Assembly (NCBI GenBank): GCA_947381965.1
Contig: CANCXX010000013.1
Span: 31,283-95,282, forward strand
DNA: 64,000 nt
DNA from: an uncultured bacterium
GTDB taxonomy: Bacteria > Bacillota > Clostridia > Lachnospirales > Lachnospiraceae
Direction: 5' to 3'
The notes under the pieces were generated by a model, which made no database searches, had not been told where the DNA came from, and worked only from the letters and a program-made list of their open reading frames with translations. Numbering within the stretch: the first letter of the stretch is position 1; each line of letters begins with the position of its first letter. Positions 41,756-51,042 of the stretch are shown here, in pieces. The translations under genes were made by a program, and so were the position numbers.

Positions 41756-42691
41756 TTGGTTGTAGAGGTATTTTCTATTGAGCTTCCGGTAGGAGAAAAG
41801 CTTATAATCAAAAAAAACAGAATTATGGGAAAACAGCCCTCTGATAAAAGAATGGCTGTGGTATCCGGTATTCATGGAGATGAATTTGAGGGACAGTATA
41901 TCTGCTATGAGCTGACCCGCAGAATTATGGAGGAGCAGGATAAGCTGACTGGGATAGTGGATGTATATCCGGCATTAAATCCTTTAAGTCTGGATGTTGC
42001 CCAGCATAAAGTACCAAAGCTGGGGATGGATCTTAACAGAATGTTTCCGGGCAATGAAAAGGGAACGGCCATGGAGCGGGTGGCAGCTGCAATTGTAGGA
42101 GATATTGCGGGAGCGGATATGTGTCTGGATGTACATGCAAGCGATATTTTTGTAAAGGAGCTTCCTCAGGTACGGATTTGTGAGGATATGGCGGATAAAC
42201 TGCTGCCCTTTGCAAGGCTTTTGAATACGGATATGATTTGGACCAATGCAACGGCCACAGTGCATGAGTCCACGCTTGTCCATTCCATGAATATGCTTGG
42301 GGTTCCGGCTATGGTGCTGGAAATGGGAGTAGGAACCAGAATTGACAGAGGATATGGCAACCAGGTGGTGGAAGGGATTTTTCATTTAATGCAGGAGCTT
42401 GGCATGTGGCAGGGGCAGGTAGGGAAAATCCAGTATCCGGCGGTTTCCACAGATGGCGAGGTGGACTTTATCCGTGCGGGAAAGTCCGGCGTATTTCTTC
42501 CGGCCATTGCTCACAATCATTATGTCAGAAAAGGAGACATGATAGGACAGATTGTAAGTCCTTTGGAGGGGTGCGTGCTGGATGAAATACGGGTATCAAA
42601 GAGCGGTCTTGTTTTTACATTAAGAGAGTATCCTTTTGTGCGGGAAGGGTCCCTGATTGCAAGGGTGCTGACAGGCATTGGGGAGGAATAG
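41756..42691 (+). CDS. Succinylglutamate desuccinylase/aspartoacylase-type (M14) zinc hydrolase
   Basis: A 311-residue hydrolase of the AstE/AspA branch of the M14 zinc superfamily. The zinc ligands are H40 and E43 in SGIHGDEFEG and H127 in LDVHASD. NRMFPG (about 94-99) binds the substrate carboxylate, and the C-terminal beta-barrel-like domain (GKSGVFLPAI to REYPFVREGS) is present. It likely removes an acyl or amide group from a small molecule. The TTG start at 41756 is 5 bases after GGGGGA and begins the conserved sequence. The next gene is a paralogue 3 bases downstream. Confidence 0.88.
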   Translation: MVVEVFSIELPVGEKLIIKKNRIMGKQPSDKRMAVVSGIHGDEFEGQYICYELTRRIMEEQDKLTGIVDVYPALNPLSLDVAQHKVPKLGMDLNRMFPGNEKGTAMERVAAAIVGDIAGADMCLDVHASDIFVKELPQVRICEDMADKLLPFARLLNTDMIWTNATATVHESTLVHSMNMLGVPAMVLEMGVGTRIDRGYGNQVVEGIFHLMQELGMWQGQVGKIQYPAVSTDGEVDFIRAGKSGVFLPAIAHNHYVRKGDMIGQIVSPLEGCVLDEIRVSKSGLVFTLREYPFVREGSLIARVLTGIGEE

Positions 42692-42694
42692 GTT

Positions 42695-43630
42695 ATGCAG
42701 AAAGAAGAAATTTACAGAGTACATTCCCCTTACCGGCAGGATATGATTATATGGGGGTACTATTTTGGAAAAGGGGAGCCGGCGGCCTGTATAGTAGGCG
42801 CCGCCAGAGGCAACGAGGTACAGCAGACCTACATTTGTTCCCAGCTTGTAAGGACTTTAAGGGAGCTGGAGGGAAAAGGAAGTATTTGCTCCCACAAAAA
42901 AATACTGGTGATTCCGGTGATAAACAGTATGAGTCTTAATGTAGACCGACGTTTTTTCGGGGTAGATGAGATAGATATTAACCGGGGATTTCCGGGAAAA
43001 GAGGACGGAGATACTACCAGCCGCATTGCCTATAAAGTTTTTGACAAAATCAAAGAATACACTTATGGCATCCAGTTAACCAGCTTCAGTATGACAGGGG
43101 AATTTATTCCCCATGTCAGAATGATGGAAACAGGATACCAGAACACGTCATTAGCGAATCTGTTTGGGCTTCCTTATGTGGTGGTCAGAAAGCCCAGTCC
43201 TTTGGACACCAAGACGCTGAATTATAACTGGCAGAATGACATGACGGCGGCCTTTTCCGTATATACCAATAAAAATGATGTAATTGATGAAAACGGTGCA
43301 AAACAGGCAGTGTCCGCAGTACTGCGTTTCCTTACAAGAATGGGAATCATCAGGTATGGGAGCCACAGCGGATACATTAGCCATGTGATTGTTGAGAAGG
43401 ATTTGACAGACGTGTATGCCCGGACGGGAGGGATTTTCAGGGGGCTGATTAAACCGGGGGAGGATATCAGATACGGCTATCCTATGGCGGAGGTTATAGA
43501 TCCGTATGAAGGTCATGTAAAAGAAATTATTGCGGCCCCTACGGACGGCATTGTGTTTTTTTCCCATACGGAGCCGCTGGTTGCCCAGGGGGATATTGCT
43601 TACCGGCTGATACACCGGCTGCACTTATAA
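42695..43630 (+). CDS. Degenerate M14-type paralogue lacking zinc histidines
   Basis: A 311-residue paralogue of the preceding protein, alignable along its length, with the same NRGFPG motif and C-terminal domain (GIFRGLIKPG, FFSHTEPLVAQGD). The zinc motif HGDE is replaced by RGNE (R38-E41), and the third ligand region DVHASD becomes QLTSFS, with T129 at the histidine position. Both zinc histidines are thus lost, which suggests a pseudoenzyme or regulatory partner. It follows the intact copy by 3 bases in the same operon and is not truncated, so it seems to be kept under selection. Confidence 0.85.
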   Translation: MQKEEIYRVHSPYRQDMIIWGYYFGKGEPAACIVGAARGNEVQQTYICSQLVRTLRELEGKGSICSHKKILVIPVINSMSLNVDRRFFGVDEIDINRGFPGKEDGDTTSRIAYKVFDKIKEYTYGIQLTSFSMTGEFIPHVRMMETGYQNTSLANLFGLPYVVVRKPSPLDTKTLNYNWQNDMTAAFSVYTNKNDVIDENGAKQAVSAVLRFLTRMGIIRYGSHSGYISHVIVEKDLTDVYARTGGIFRGLIKPGEDIRYGYPMAEVIDPYEGHVKEIIAAPTDGIVFFSHTEPLVAQGDIAYRLIHRLHL

Positions 43631-43641
43631 GAGCAGTTAAT

Positions 43642-43669
43642 CCTGCGGCTCTGACTGCAGCGGGTTTTT
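43642..43669 (+). terminator. Terminator after the M14 pair
   Basis: CCTGC-G-GC and GC-A-GCGGG pair (seven pairs, one mismatch) around a 7-base loop, followed by TTTTT. Confidence 0.65.
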
Positions 43670-43708
43670 GATTGGAAATTGACTTCCCCATGTAACGGTA
43701 ATTTGACA

Positions 43709-43736
43709 TTGCAAAATGCCTGGGAACCTGTATAAT
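43709..43736 (+). promoter_or_regulatory. Likely purL promoter
   Basis: TTGCAA (43709-43714) and TATAAT (43731-43736) are 16 bases apart. The -35 lies within CATTGCAAAATG, an imperfect palindrome. No purine riboswitch is visible in the 45-base leader. Confidence 0.5.
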
Positions 43737-43782
43737 GGAAATGTAACAGACAAATTGAAAACAGTAAATATTATAACGGAGG

Positions 43783-46700
43783 ATGATGAAATTCACCATG
43801 GGAAACGTAAAACGTATCTATGTAGAAAAGAAAGCCCCCTTTGCGGTAAAAGCAAAGGAACTGAAGGAAGAAATCAGCAGCTACCTTGGAATTACAGGAG
43901 TTCGGGATGTAAGGGTATTTATCCGCTATGACGTGGAAAATTTATCGGAGGAAACCTTTGAGCGTGCCCTGTGCAGTGTATTTTCAGAACCGCCGGTAGA
44001 TATTCTTTACAGAGAAAATATTGAGATCCCATCAGACGGATGGGTGTTCGGCGTAGAGTTTTTACCAGGACAGTTTGACCAGCGCGCTGATTCTGCCATT
44101 CAGTGCGTAAAGTTTCTTAAAGAAGATGAAGAGCCTGTGATAAAGACAGCGGTTGTATATTTGATTACCGGGGATATTACCGGGGATGAAATGGAAAAAA
44201 TAAAGTCTTACTGTATCAATCCGGTGGATTCCAGAGAAACCCAGTCCGGTAAGCCCCAAACCCTGATTACGGAATACCAGGAGCCGGAGGATGTGCCTGT
44301 ACTTAAAGGCTTTAGGGACATGCCGGAGGAAGAACTGGAAAAGCTGTATGAAAGCCTTGGACTTGCCATGACCTTTAAAGATTTTCTCCATATCAGAAAT
44401 TATTTTTCAGAACAAGAGCGCAGGGATCCGGTAATGACGGAAATCCGTGTGCTGGATACTTACTGGTCAGATCACTGTCGGCATACAACCTTTTCCACAG
44501 AGCTGAAGGACATTGATTTTAAGGATGGGTATTATCACGCCCCCCTTATGGCATCCTATCAAAACTATCTGAATACCAGAAGTGAAATTTATGGAGACAG
44601 ACAGGATAAGTTTATCTGTCTGATGGACTTAGCGCTGATGGCAATGCGCAAACTGAAAAAGGACGGAAAGCTTACAGATATGGAAGAATCGGATGAAATC
44701 AATGCCTGCTCTGTGGTGGTTCCGGTTGAAATGGATTATGGCAATGGGCCGGAAACTGAGGAATGGCTGGTGTTTTTTAAAAATGAAACCCACAATCATC
44801 CCACAGAAATTGAACCTTTTGGCGGCGCTGCAACCTGTCTTGGAGGCGCCATCAGAGATCCTTTATCTGGCAGAGGATATGTATACCAGGCAATGCGTAT
44901 AACAGGAGCAGCGGACCCTACGGTACCTGTGGCGGAAACATTAAAGGGCAAGCTTTCCCAGAAAAAGCTGGTAAGGGGGGCAGCGGCAGGATATTCTTCC
45001 TATGGCAATCAGATTGGACTTGCCACTGGTTATGTGAAGGAAATTTATCACCCCAATTATGTGGCCAAGCGCATGGAAATCGGGGCTGTTATGGGAGCGG
45101 CCCCAAGAAAAAATGTAATCCGGGAAAATTCAGATCCAGGCGATATCATTGTCCTTCTGGGCGGAAGAACAGGGCGTGACGGATGCGGCGGCGCCACAGG
45201 TTCTTCCAAGGTGCACACAGAAAGTTCCATTGAAACCTGCGGGGCTGAAGTGCAGAAGGGAAATGCGCCTACAGAACGGAAAATACAAAGGCTTTTCCGG
45301 AGAGGAGAAGTATGCAGGCTTATAAAGAAATGTAATGACTTTGGGGCAGGAGGTGTGTCGGTTGCAATTGGGGAGCTGGCGCCGGGCCTTGTGGTAGACC
45401 TTGACAGGGTGCCTAAAAAATATGCAGGTTTGGACGGCACAGAACTGGCAATTTCTGAATCCCAAGAGAGAATGGCAGTAGTGGTTACACCTGAAAATGT
45501 AGATAAATTTTTAGGATATGCGGCGGAAGAGAATCTGGAAGCCGTTCCGGTGGCAGAAGTCACAGAAGACCCCAGACTGGTTCTGAAATGGAGAGGAAAG
45601 GAAATTGTTAATATTTCCAGAGCTTTTTTAGATACCAATGGCGCCCATCAGGAAACCAATGTGGCAGTGGATATGCCAGACGAAGATGAAAACTACCTGA
45701 AAAAAATTGCGGTTGCTGAAGTGAAAAAATCTTTGGACGAAAAAAATATAAAAGATGCCTTTCTTAGAACCTTAAGCAGTCTAAATGTGTGTTCCCAGAA
45801 AGGTCTTGTGGAAATGTTTGACTCTTCTATAGGAGCAGCCAGTGTTCTGATGCCTTATGGTGGAAAATACCAGCTGACGGAAACGCAGGCTATGATAGCA
45901 AAGCTGCCTGTGCTTAAAGGCAGGACAGATACAGTGACTATGATGAGCTATGGCTTTGACCCGTATCTTTCCTCCTGGAGTCCTTACCACGGAGCCATTT
46001 ATGCAGTGACAGAGTCTATGGCTAAAATTGTGGCATCAGGAGGGGATTTTGGGAAAATCCGTTTTACCTTCCAGGAGTATTTCCGACGGATGACGAAGGA
46101 TCCGGCACGCTGGAGTCAGCCGTTTGCCGCTCTTTTGGGGGCTTTTGATGCCCAGACTGGATATGGGATTCCCTCTATTGGAGGTAAGGACAGTATGTCG
46201 GGAACCTTTAATGAAATTGACGTTCCTCCCACACTGGTATCATTTGCGGTTGACACTGCACGGATAAAAGATATTATAACGCCGGAACTTAAAATGCCGG
46301 GGGATGTGCTGATACAATTCTGGTTTGATAAAGATAATTATGATATACCGGTTTATGATCATGTAATGAAGACCTTCAGTTATATTACAAAGCTGATAAG
46401 GGAAGGAAAAGTAAAAGCGGCTTATGCGTTAGATAGCACAGGACTTTTTGCCGGAGTGAGTAAAATGGCTTTTGGCAATAAGCTGGGAGTGGATTTTGAC
46501 GGTGAACTGTGTGCCCTTGATCTGTTTGAAAACTGTCTGGGCGATATTGTTGTGGAAATGGATGGCAAAGAGGCACAGGCGATTTTAAGTGACAGGGAAG
46601 AGATGGCGGCGGATTTAAATTACAGAAGAGTAGGCCAGGTGAAAGAAGAAGAAGCCTTTATTTTCAAGGACACAACGGTTACGATGGAAGAGGCAATTGC

Positions 46701-47616
46701 CGCCTGGAAATTGGGACTGGAAAAGGTATTCCCCACCAAAGCCCAGGAAGATGAGTCATTCGTGCGGTCGCCTCTTTATAAGGCGGATAAAGTTTATATC
46801 TGTAAAAATAAAGTAGCGAAGCCAACGGTATTTATTCCGGTATTTCCAGGTACAAACTGCGAATATGACAGCGGGGCTGCTTTTGAAAGAGCAGGCGCAC
46901 AGGTAATTACCAGAGTCTTTAAGAACCGGACAGCCCAGGATATCAGGGATTCGGTGGAAGTGTTCAGGAAAGATATTGACAGAGCGCAGATTATTATGTT
47001 TCCGGGAGGTTTTTCTGCAGGCGATGAACCTGACGGCAGCGCTAAGTTTTTTGCCACTGCTTTTTGCAATGAACATATAAAAGAGGCTGTCATGGGTCTT
47101 TTAAATGAAAGAGATGGCCTGGCCCTTGGAATTTGTAATGGGTTTCAGGCGCTTATCAAGCTGGGACTGGTTCCCTATGGAGAAATTTTGGGACAAAAAG
47201 AGGATTCTCCTACGCTGACCTTTAATACCATTAACCGTCATATATCCAGAATGGTTTATACAAAGGTGGTTTCAAACAAATCTCCATGGCTTTTTAAGGC
47301 AGAGTTGGGCGCTGTCTACGCAACTCCGGCATCTCACGGGGAAGGAAGGTTTGTTGCGCCGGAAAAATGGATTAAAAGGCTTTTTGAAGAGGGACAGGTT
47401 GCTACCCAGTATGCGGATATAAAAGGTAATGTTTCTATGGATGAGGAATGGAATATTAATGGTTCCTACTATGCCATTGAGGGAATTACCTCTCCTGACG
47501 GAAGAGTGCTTGGCAAAATGGCGCATGCTGAACGCCGGGGAGAAGGGGTGGCCATTAATATCTATGGAGAACAGGACCTTCAGATTTTTGCTTCAGGTGT
47601 GGAATATTTTAAATAA
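43783..47616 (+). CDS. purL: Phosphoribosylformylglycinamidine synthase, single-chain PurL
   Basis: A 1277-residue cytosolic enzyme that converts FGAR to FGAM with glutamine and ATP in purine synthesis. The synthetase part includes DTYWSDHCRHTTF and ETHNHPTEIEPFGGAATCLGG. The C-terminal glutaminase has PVFPGTNCEYDSG, MFPGGFSAGDEPDG, the nucleophile in LGICNGFQAL, and a histidine/glutamate pair in ASHGEGRF. The fused form is typical of Clostridia, in contrast to the Bacillus PurLQS complex. GGAGG directly precedes ATG 43783 and ATG 43786; ATG 43798 is also possible, so the exact start is open. Confidence 0.95.
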   Translation: MMKFTMGNVKRIYVEKKAPFAVKAKELKEEISSYLGITGVRDVRVFIRYDVENLSEETFERALCSVFSEPPVDILYRENIEIPSDGWVFGVEFLPGQFDQRADSAIQCVKFLKEDEEPVIKTAVVYLITGDITGDEMEKIKSYCINPVDSRETQSGKPQTLITEYQEPEDVPVLKGFRDMPEEELEKLYESLGLAMTFKDFLHIRNYFSEQERRDPVMTEIRVLDTYWSDHCRHTTFSTELKDIDFKDGYYHAPLMASYQNYLNTRSEIYGDRQDKFICLMDLALMAMRKLKKDGKLTDMEESDEINACSVVVPVEMDYGNGPETEEWLVFFKNETHNHPTEIEPFGGAATCLGGAIRDPLSGRGYVYQAMRITGAADPTVPVAETLKGKLSQKKLVRGAAAGYSSYGNQIGLATGYVKEIYHPNYVAKRMEIGAVMGAAPRKNVIRENSDPGDIIVLLGGRTGRDGCGGATGSSKVHTESSIETCGAEVQKGNAPTERKIQRLFRRGEVCRLIKKCNDFGAGGVSVAIGELAPGLVVDLDRVPKKYAGLDGTELAISESQERMAVVVTPENVDKFLGYAAEENLEAVPVAEVTEDPRLVLKWRGKEIVNISRAFLDTNGAHQETNVAVDMPDEDENYLKKIAVAEVKKSLDEKNIKDAFLRTLSSLNVCSQKGLVEMFDSSIGAASVLMPYGGKYQLTETQAMIAKLPVLKGRTDTVTMMSYGFDPYLSSWSPYHGAIYAVTESMAKIVASGGDFGKIRFTFQEYFRRMTKDPARWSQPFAALLGAFDAQTGYGIPSIGGKDSMSGTFNEIDVPPTLVSFAVDTARIKDIITPELKMPGDVLIQFWFDKDNYDIPVYDHVMKTFSYITKLIREGKVKAAYALDSTGLFAGVSKMAFGNKLGVDFDGELCALDLFENCLGDIVVEMDGKEAQAILSDREEMAADLNYRRVGQVKEEEAFIFKDTTVTMEEAIAAWKLGLEKVFPTKAQEDESFVRSPLYKADKVYICKNKVAKPTVFIPVFPGTNCEYDSGAAFERAGAQVITRVFKNRTAQDIRDSVEVFRKDIDRAQIIMFPGGFSAGDEPDGSAKFFATAFCNEHIKEAVMGLLNERDGLALGICNGFQALIKLGLVPYGEILGQKEDSPTLTFNTINRHISRMVYTKVVSNKSPWLFKAELGAVYATPASHGEGRFVAPEKWIKRLFEEGQVATQYADIKGNVSMDEEWNINGSYYAIEGITSPDGRVLGKMAHAERRGEGVAINIYGEQDLQIFASGVEYFK

Positions 47617-47640
47617 AGGGACAGAAATGCTGATAATGGA

Positions 47641-47672
47641 TAAATCCCCCGGAAATGGGGGATTTATTTTTA
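47641..47672. terminator. Convergent terminator between purL and the VanS-like gene
   Basis: TAAATCCCCC and GGGGGATTTA form a 10-bp stem around a 6-base loop, followed by TTTTTA. It can serve both strands. Confidence 0.8.
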
Positions 47673-47686
47673 ACAGGAGATAAATT

Positions 47687-48844
47687 TTAATATAATGGAA
47701 GTGTTACGCTGAAGGTGGTCATTTCATTTTCACTGGAAGCGCTTATTGTGCCGCCGTGGAGCGTAACGATTTCCTTTGCAATGGCCAGGCCAAGACCTGC
47801 GCCGCCGGTATTGCTGCTCCTGGCTTCATCCAGCCGGAAAAACTTTTCAAAAATTGCGTTTAGTTTTTCGGAAGGAATGGTTTTTCCCTGGTTGATAAAA
47901 CAGATAAAAATATCCTTTTCTCTTTTACCTGCATATACCTTAATGGGGGTGTTGGGATAGCTGTAGGAGATTGCATTTTTTAAAATATTGTTGAATACTC
48001 TTGCCAGTTTCATAGAATCCCCGTATACCGTCAGATTATCTTCTTCCTGCAGTTCAACTGTGTTTCCATGACTTGTAAGAAGGGGATAAAATTCATCTGT
48101 CAGCTGCATCAGCATAAAGGAAAGGTCAATGACTTCCTTTTCTAATACAATCTGCTGCAGACTGTATCTGGTAATGCCAAAAAATTCATTAATCAATTTT
48201 TCTAGCCGGAGCGCCTTTTCCAGGGTTATATGAATATATTTTTTCCGCTGTTCTTCAGGCATATCGGCAGCCTCCTCCAGCAGGTCAAGATATCCCACCA
48301 CAGAGGTAAGGGGGGTTTTCAGGTCGTGGGCAAGATATGTGATTAAATCATTTTTACGGTCGGTTTCCGCCTTCATTGCCTGTTCATGACGCTGCATTGT
48401 GGATTTAATCTGCACAATCTGTGTGGCAACCTCCGCATAGGCGGAAGGAAAAACGTCATTGGAGTCCAAGTCGTGGTGCATATAAGTATGAAGCATTCTT
48501 CCTGTGTTGGATATGGATTTCCGAACCCGTACTCTGGCATAAAGATGGGTTGCAATATAGATAGTGAGCACAAAAAAGGCAGTCTGGAACAGGAATAAAG
48601 TAAGTATCAAAAGCTTTAATTTGGGCCAGATAGGGAGATAATAATAACTGATTTCCCCTGTAGCCTTATCGTGCCGGGTTTCCATGTAGTAATAATTTTC
48701 TGCAAGCCAGTTAAGGACAGAGCCGTTGAAAACAACGTCTGTCAGGTAGTAGAGTCCATATCCGATGCCCAGCGCAAGGCACAGGGAAATGACAAGGAAA
48801 ATAATAAAACGGGTTTTATCTTTAACCTTCAATTTTGTATCCAC
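47687..48844 (-). CDS. VanS-like sensor histidine kinase
   Basis: A 385-residue kinase with two membrane segments (about 12-32 and 78-98) flanking a short extracellular loop. The phosphoacceptor motif YLAHDLKTPLTSVVGYL has the form typical of VanS and related orphan kinases. The ATPase has NNILKNAISYS, EKFFRLDEARSSNTGGAGLGLAIAKEI. Its start overlaps the regulator gene by 23 bases. No ligase or dipeptidase genes for vancomycin resistance are nearby, so a resistance role is not supported. Confidence 0.9.
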   Translation of the reverse strand: MDTKLKVKDKTRFIIFLVISLCLALGIGYGLYYLTDVVFNGSVLNWLAENYYYMETRHDKATGEISYYYLPIWPKLKLLILTLFLFQTAFFVLTIYIATHLYARVRVRKSISNTGRMLHTYMHHDLDSNDVFPSAYAEVATQIVQIKSTMQRHEQAMKAETDRKNDLITYLAHDLKTPLTSVVGYLDLLEEAADMPEEQRKKYIHITLEKALRLEKLINEFFGITRYSLQQIVLEKEVIDLSFMLMQLTDEFYPLLTSHGNTVELQEEDNLTVYGDSMKLARVFNNILKNAISYSYPNTPIKVYAGKREKDIFICFINQGKTIPSEKLNAIFEKFFRLDEARSSNTGGAGLGLAIAKEIVTLHGGTISASSENEMTTFSVTLPLY

Positions 48845-49520
48845 ACCCCCAGACCGTTTTTATGTATTTAGGGTCTTCAAAGGAATCATTCATTTTTTCA
48901 CGAAGATGCCTGATGTGTACGGTAATGGTGTTATTGCTTTTGCTAAAATATTCTTCGCCCCAGACAGCATGAAATAAATCTTCGGCGCTTATCACCTGTC
49001 CCTTTTTCTGACATAAGACATAAAGAATTGTAAATTCAGTGGGAGTAAGGGAGAGGGGACGCTCGTCCAGCGTACACTCGTGGGTGAGACTGTTGAGCAT
49101 AAGTCCGCCATGGGAAATAATATGGGAATCTTCCGCAGGGGCGGGCTGATTATATTTTTTATACCTGCGAAGCTGCGCCTTTACCCGTGCAATCAGCTCC
49201 AGAGGACGGAAAGGCTTGGTCATGTAATCGTCAGCGCCTAAGGTAAGCCCTGTGATTTTGTCAACCTCTTCTTCCTTGGCAGTCAGCATGATAATAGGAT
49301 AATTATAGTTTTCACGGATTTTCTGGCAAAGGGCAAATCCATCCATTTTTGGCATCATTACATCTAAAATGGCAAGGTCCAGTTCTGTATGTTCCGCCAG
49401 TTCGCAGGCTTTGAGAGAATCATAAAAAGAATAAACCGTGTAATTTTCATTTTGCAGATAAAGGGATATTAAATCTGTGATTTCCTTTTCATCATCAACA
49501 ACTAGTATTTTTTCACTCAT
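48822..49520 (-). CDS. VanR-like OmpR-family response regulator
   Basis: A 232-residue regulator: receiver with DDEKE, phosphoacceptor in LAILDVMMPKMDG, lysine in MTKPFRP, then an OmpR winged helix with LSLTPTEFTILYVLCQKKGQV, AVWGEEYFSKSNNTITVHIRHLREK and a final wing VWGCGYKIEG. It is very close in pattern to VanR-type regulators found as orphan pairs in Clostridia. It is cotranscribed with the kinase gene. Confidence 0.92.
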   Translation of the reverse strand: MSEKILVVDDEKEITDLISLYLQNENYTVYSFYDSLKACELAEHTELDLAILDVMMPKMDGFALCQKIRENYNYPIIMLTAKEEEVDKITGLTLGADDYMTKPFRPLELIARVKAQLRRYKKYNQPAPAEDSHIISHGGLMLNSLTHECTLDERPLSLTPTEFTILYVLCQKKGQVISAEDLFHAVWGEEYFSKSNNTITVHIRHLREKMNDSFEDPKYIKTVWGCGYKIEG

Positions 49521-49663
49521 TAAAAGTCCTCCTCAAAATGTTATCAAATATCTATTATAACAGATATTTTTGAATTTTGCCTTAAAAAGGATACATAAAT
49601 TCTAAATTTTGAAAGGATTGTGCAAATATTAGCAGAGGAAGCTGGGAGCAAATGGTGAAGATA

Positions 49664-49692
49664 TTGAAAAAAGTGTGGGCAGGCTGTATAAT
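49664..49692 (+). promoter_or_regulatory. Promoter upstream of the third mobile element
   Basis: TTGAAA (49664-49669) and a perfect TATAAT (49687-49692) are separated by 17 bases. Transcription would start near 49699, run through the element at 49731-49874, and reach the gene at 49922. The rest of the stretch 49521-49663 holds nothing else I can name. Confidence 0.7.
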
Positions 49693-49730
49693 TTATAGGT
49701 AATTGTGAAACTGGAAGTTGTGGAAATATT

Positions 49731-49874
49731 CTGACAATATATTCCACTCAAATCCTGTTGCACCGGGCGTTCCATCAAGCCCAGCAGGACAGAAGACAGT
49801 CGGGTAGCGTCCCTCCTGTCTTCTATGGTCTTGATTCCATGGTGCATAAGGCTTTTCACAGAATATATTGTCAG
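49731..49874 (+). mobile_element. 144-bp MITE-like element in the 5' leader
   Basis: The ends are 14-bp perfect inverted repeats CTGACAATATATTC, and the flanks carry a 7-bp direct repeat AAATATT (49724-49730 and 49875-49881). The interior is partly self-complementary, with AGAAGACAG matched by CTGTCTTCT and TGCACC by GGTGCA. There is no coding capacity. It differs in sequence from the other two elements in the window. It ends 47 bases before the start codon of the next gene. Confidence 0.8.
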
Positions 49875-49921
49875 AAATATTAAGCAAGTTTATGAGTTCC
49901 GTCGGAAAGGAGGTAAGTCTG

Positions 49922-50302
49922 GTGCAGGAGAAAGAAACAAAAGTCAGGGATTTTATTAGTAAATTGTGCAGCTATGCAGGAGAAAGCAGTGAATTTGCGC
50001 AGGAGTTCTGGGAGAAACTGAAGGAAGATAAAGAAATATATGATGAATTTGTTTATTATCTTGAAAATGGAAATTTTGCCTGTCGCGCCAAGGTAGAAGG
50101 GTATAGCGTGGTGGATGTGATGATTTGGCAGATGGATCATTTTAAGGCAAGACTTGACAGGGACAACAGCGGTACGAGACAGAATGGGGACCGGATGCTG
50201 CTTTTGGCCTTTGATACCTTGCTTTCCATGCGGAATAATCCCGGAAAATATATTGATAAAATGCAGAGTGAAACAGGAACGGATTACCCTGATAAGTTTT
50301 AA
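49922..50302 (+). CDS. Uncharacterised small protein, 126 residues
   Basis: A soluble helical protein beginning MQEKETKVRDFISKLCSYAGESSEFAQEF in part, with DEFVYYLENGNFACRAKVEGYSVVDVMIWQMDHFKARLD in the middle and a hydrophilic end TDYPDKF. I do not recognise the family. The GTG start at 49922 is 8 bases after AAAGGAGG, far better than a TTG at 49868, which would begin inside the mobile element. It ends 12 bases from the convergent DUF6320-type gene. Confidence 0.75.
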   Translation: MQEKETKVRDFISKLCSYAGESSEFAQEFWEKLKEDKEIYDEFVYYLENGNFACRAKVEGYSVVDVMIWQMDHFKARLDRDNSGTRQNGDRMLLLAFDTLLSMRNNPGKYIDKMQSETGTDYPDKF

Positions 50303-50314
50303 AAAATTAATGCT

Positions 50315-51019
50315 CTAAAAGTGAAGCCGCCTTCTTACGGCGTCCCGGAGTCTTCTTCTTGATAGAACCGTAATTAGCAAAACCACAATTACGCTGCAAA
50401 CGGTAAGCACTACGGCAGACCACACAAGATGTAAGGGTTCCCCGGAATAGTGATGGATTAAAAGCTCAATTCCAACACATAATAGCGCGGTTTCTGCAAA
50501 GAAATAAAGGGCTGTGGTAATAAAAGAAACAGGAAAAGAGCGGAGCAAAAGGGCAAAGATTTCCACCAGTATGGTGATAAGCGCTACAATAGGGAGGGCA
50601 AGGCCCAAAAACCAGCTGCTGGAGGCTGTGTTGAAAGTAATCATGTATAAATAAAAGCCTACGGCGATGCCGTCAAAAAGAAGGGAAATATAGATAGGAA
50701 GCCGGGTGTAAATAACGGCAGGGATTGCAAGCACAAATAAAATCAGACAGGCGCCGATAATAAATAAGGACCAGGGGCTGCCTGAAAAAACAAAAAGGTT
50801 CAGCAAAAGACAGCTAAGGGAAGTTGCGCCCAGCACAATACAGATAAGGATGGTTAAATCCTTCTTTTTTACCACATCCACCTGTCCTTTTTCCCTGGGA
50901 TAGGGAGATGGCTTCTGATAATTATGCAGTTCTTTCGGATTAATGACAGGAGTATTACAAAGGGGACATTCTGTCAGGGAAGATTCCAGTTCAACACCAC
51001 AGTTTACACAATATGACAT
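50315..51019 (-). CDS. Zinc-ribbon membrane protein (DUF6320 type)
   Basis: A 234-residue protein. The N-terminal zinc ribbon has the pairs YCVNCG and CPLCNTPV, then a proline-rich linker and about seven membrane segments from residue 53. From memory this is the DUF6320 type found next to acyltransferase genes in Firmicutes. It is 23 bases downstream of the acyltransferase gene on the same strand. Function unknown. Confidence 0.8.
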   Translation of the reverse strand: MSYCVNCGVELESSLTECPLCNTPVINPKELHNYQKPSPYPREKGQVDVVKKKDLTILICIVLGATSLSCLLLNLFVFSGSPWSLFIIGACLILFVLAIPAVIYTRLPIYISLLFDGIAVGFYLYMITFNTASSSWFLGLALPIVALITILVEIFALLLRSFPVSFITTALYFFAETALLCVGIELLIHHYSGEPLHLVWSAVVLTVCSVIVVLLITVLSRRRLRDAVRRRLHF

Positions 51020-51042
51020 AACAAATTCCTTCTTTCAATAAG

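Noticed and set aside
43703-43736. TTGACA at 43703 as the -35 of the purL promoter
   Set aside because: The spacer to TATAAT would be 22 bases; TTGCAA at 43709 gives 16 and is preferred.
47687-49520. Vancomycin resistance locus
   Set aside because: Only the regulator and kinase types are present; no ligase, dehydrogenase or dipeptidase gene is nearby.
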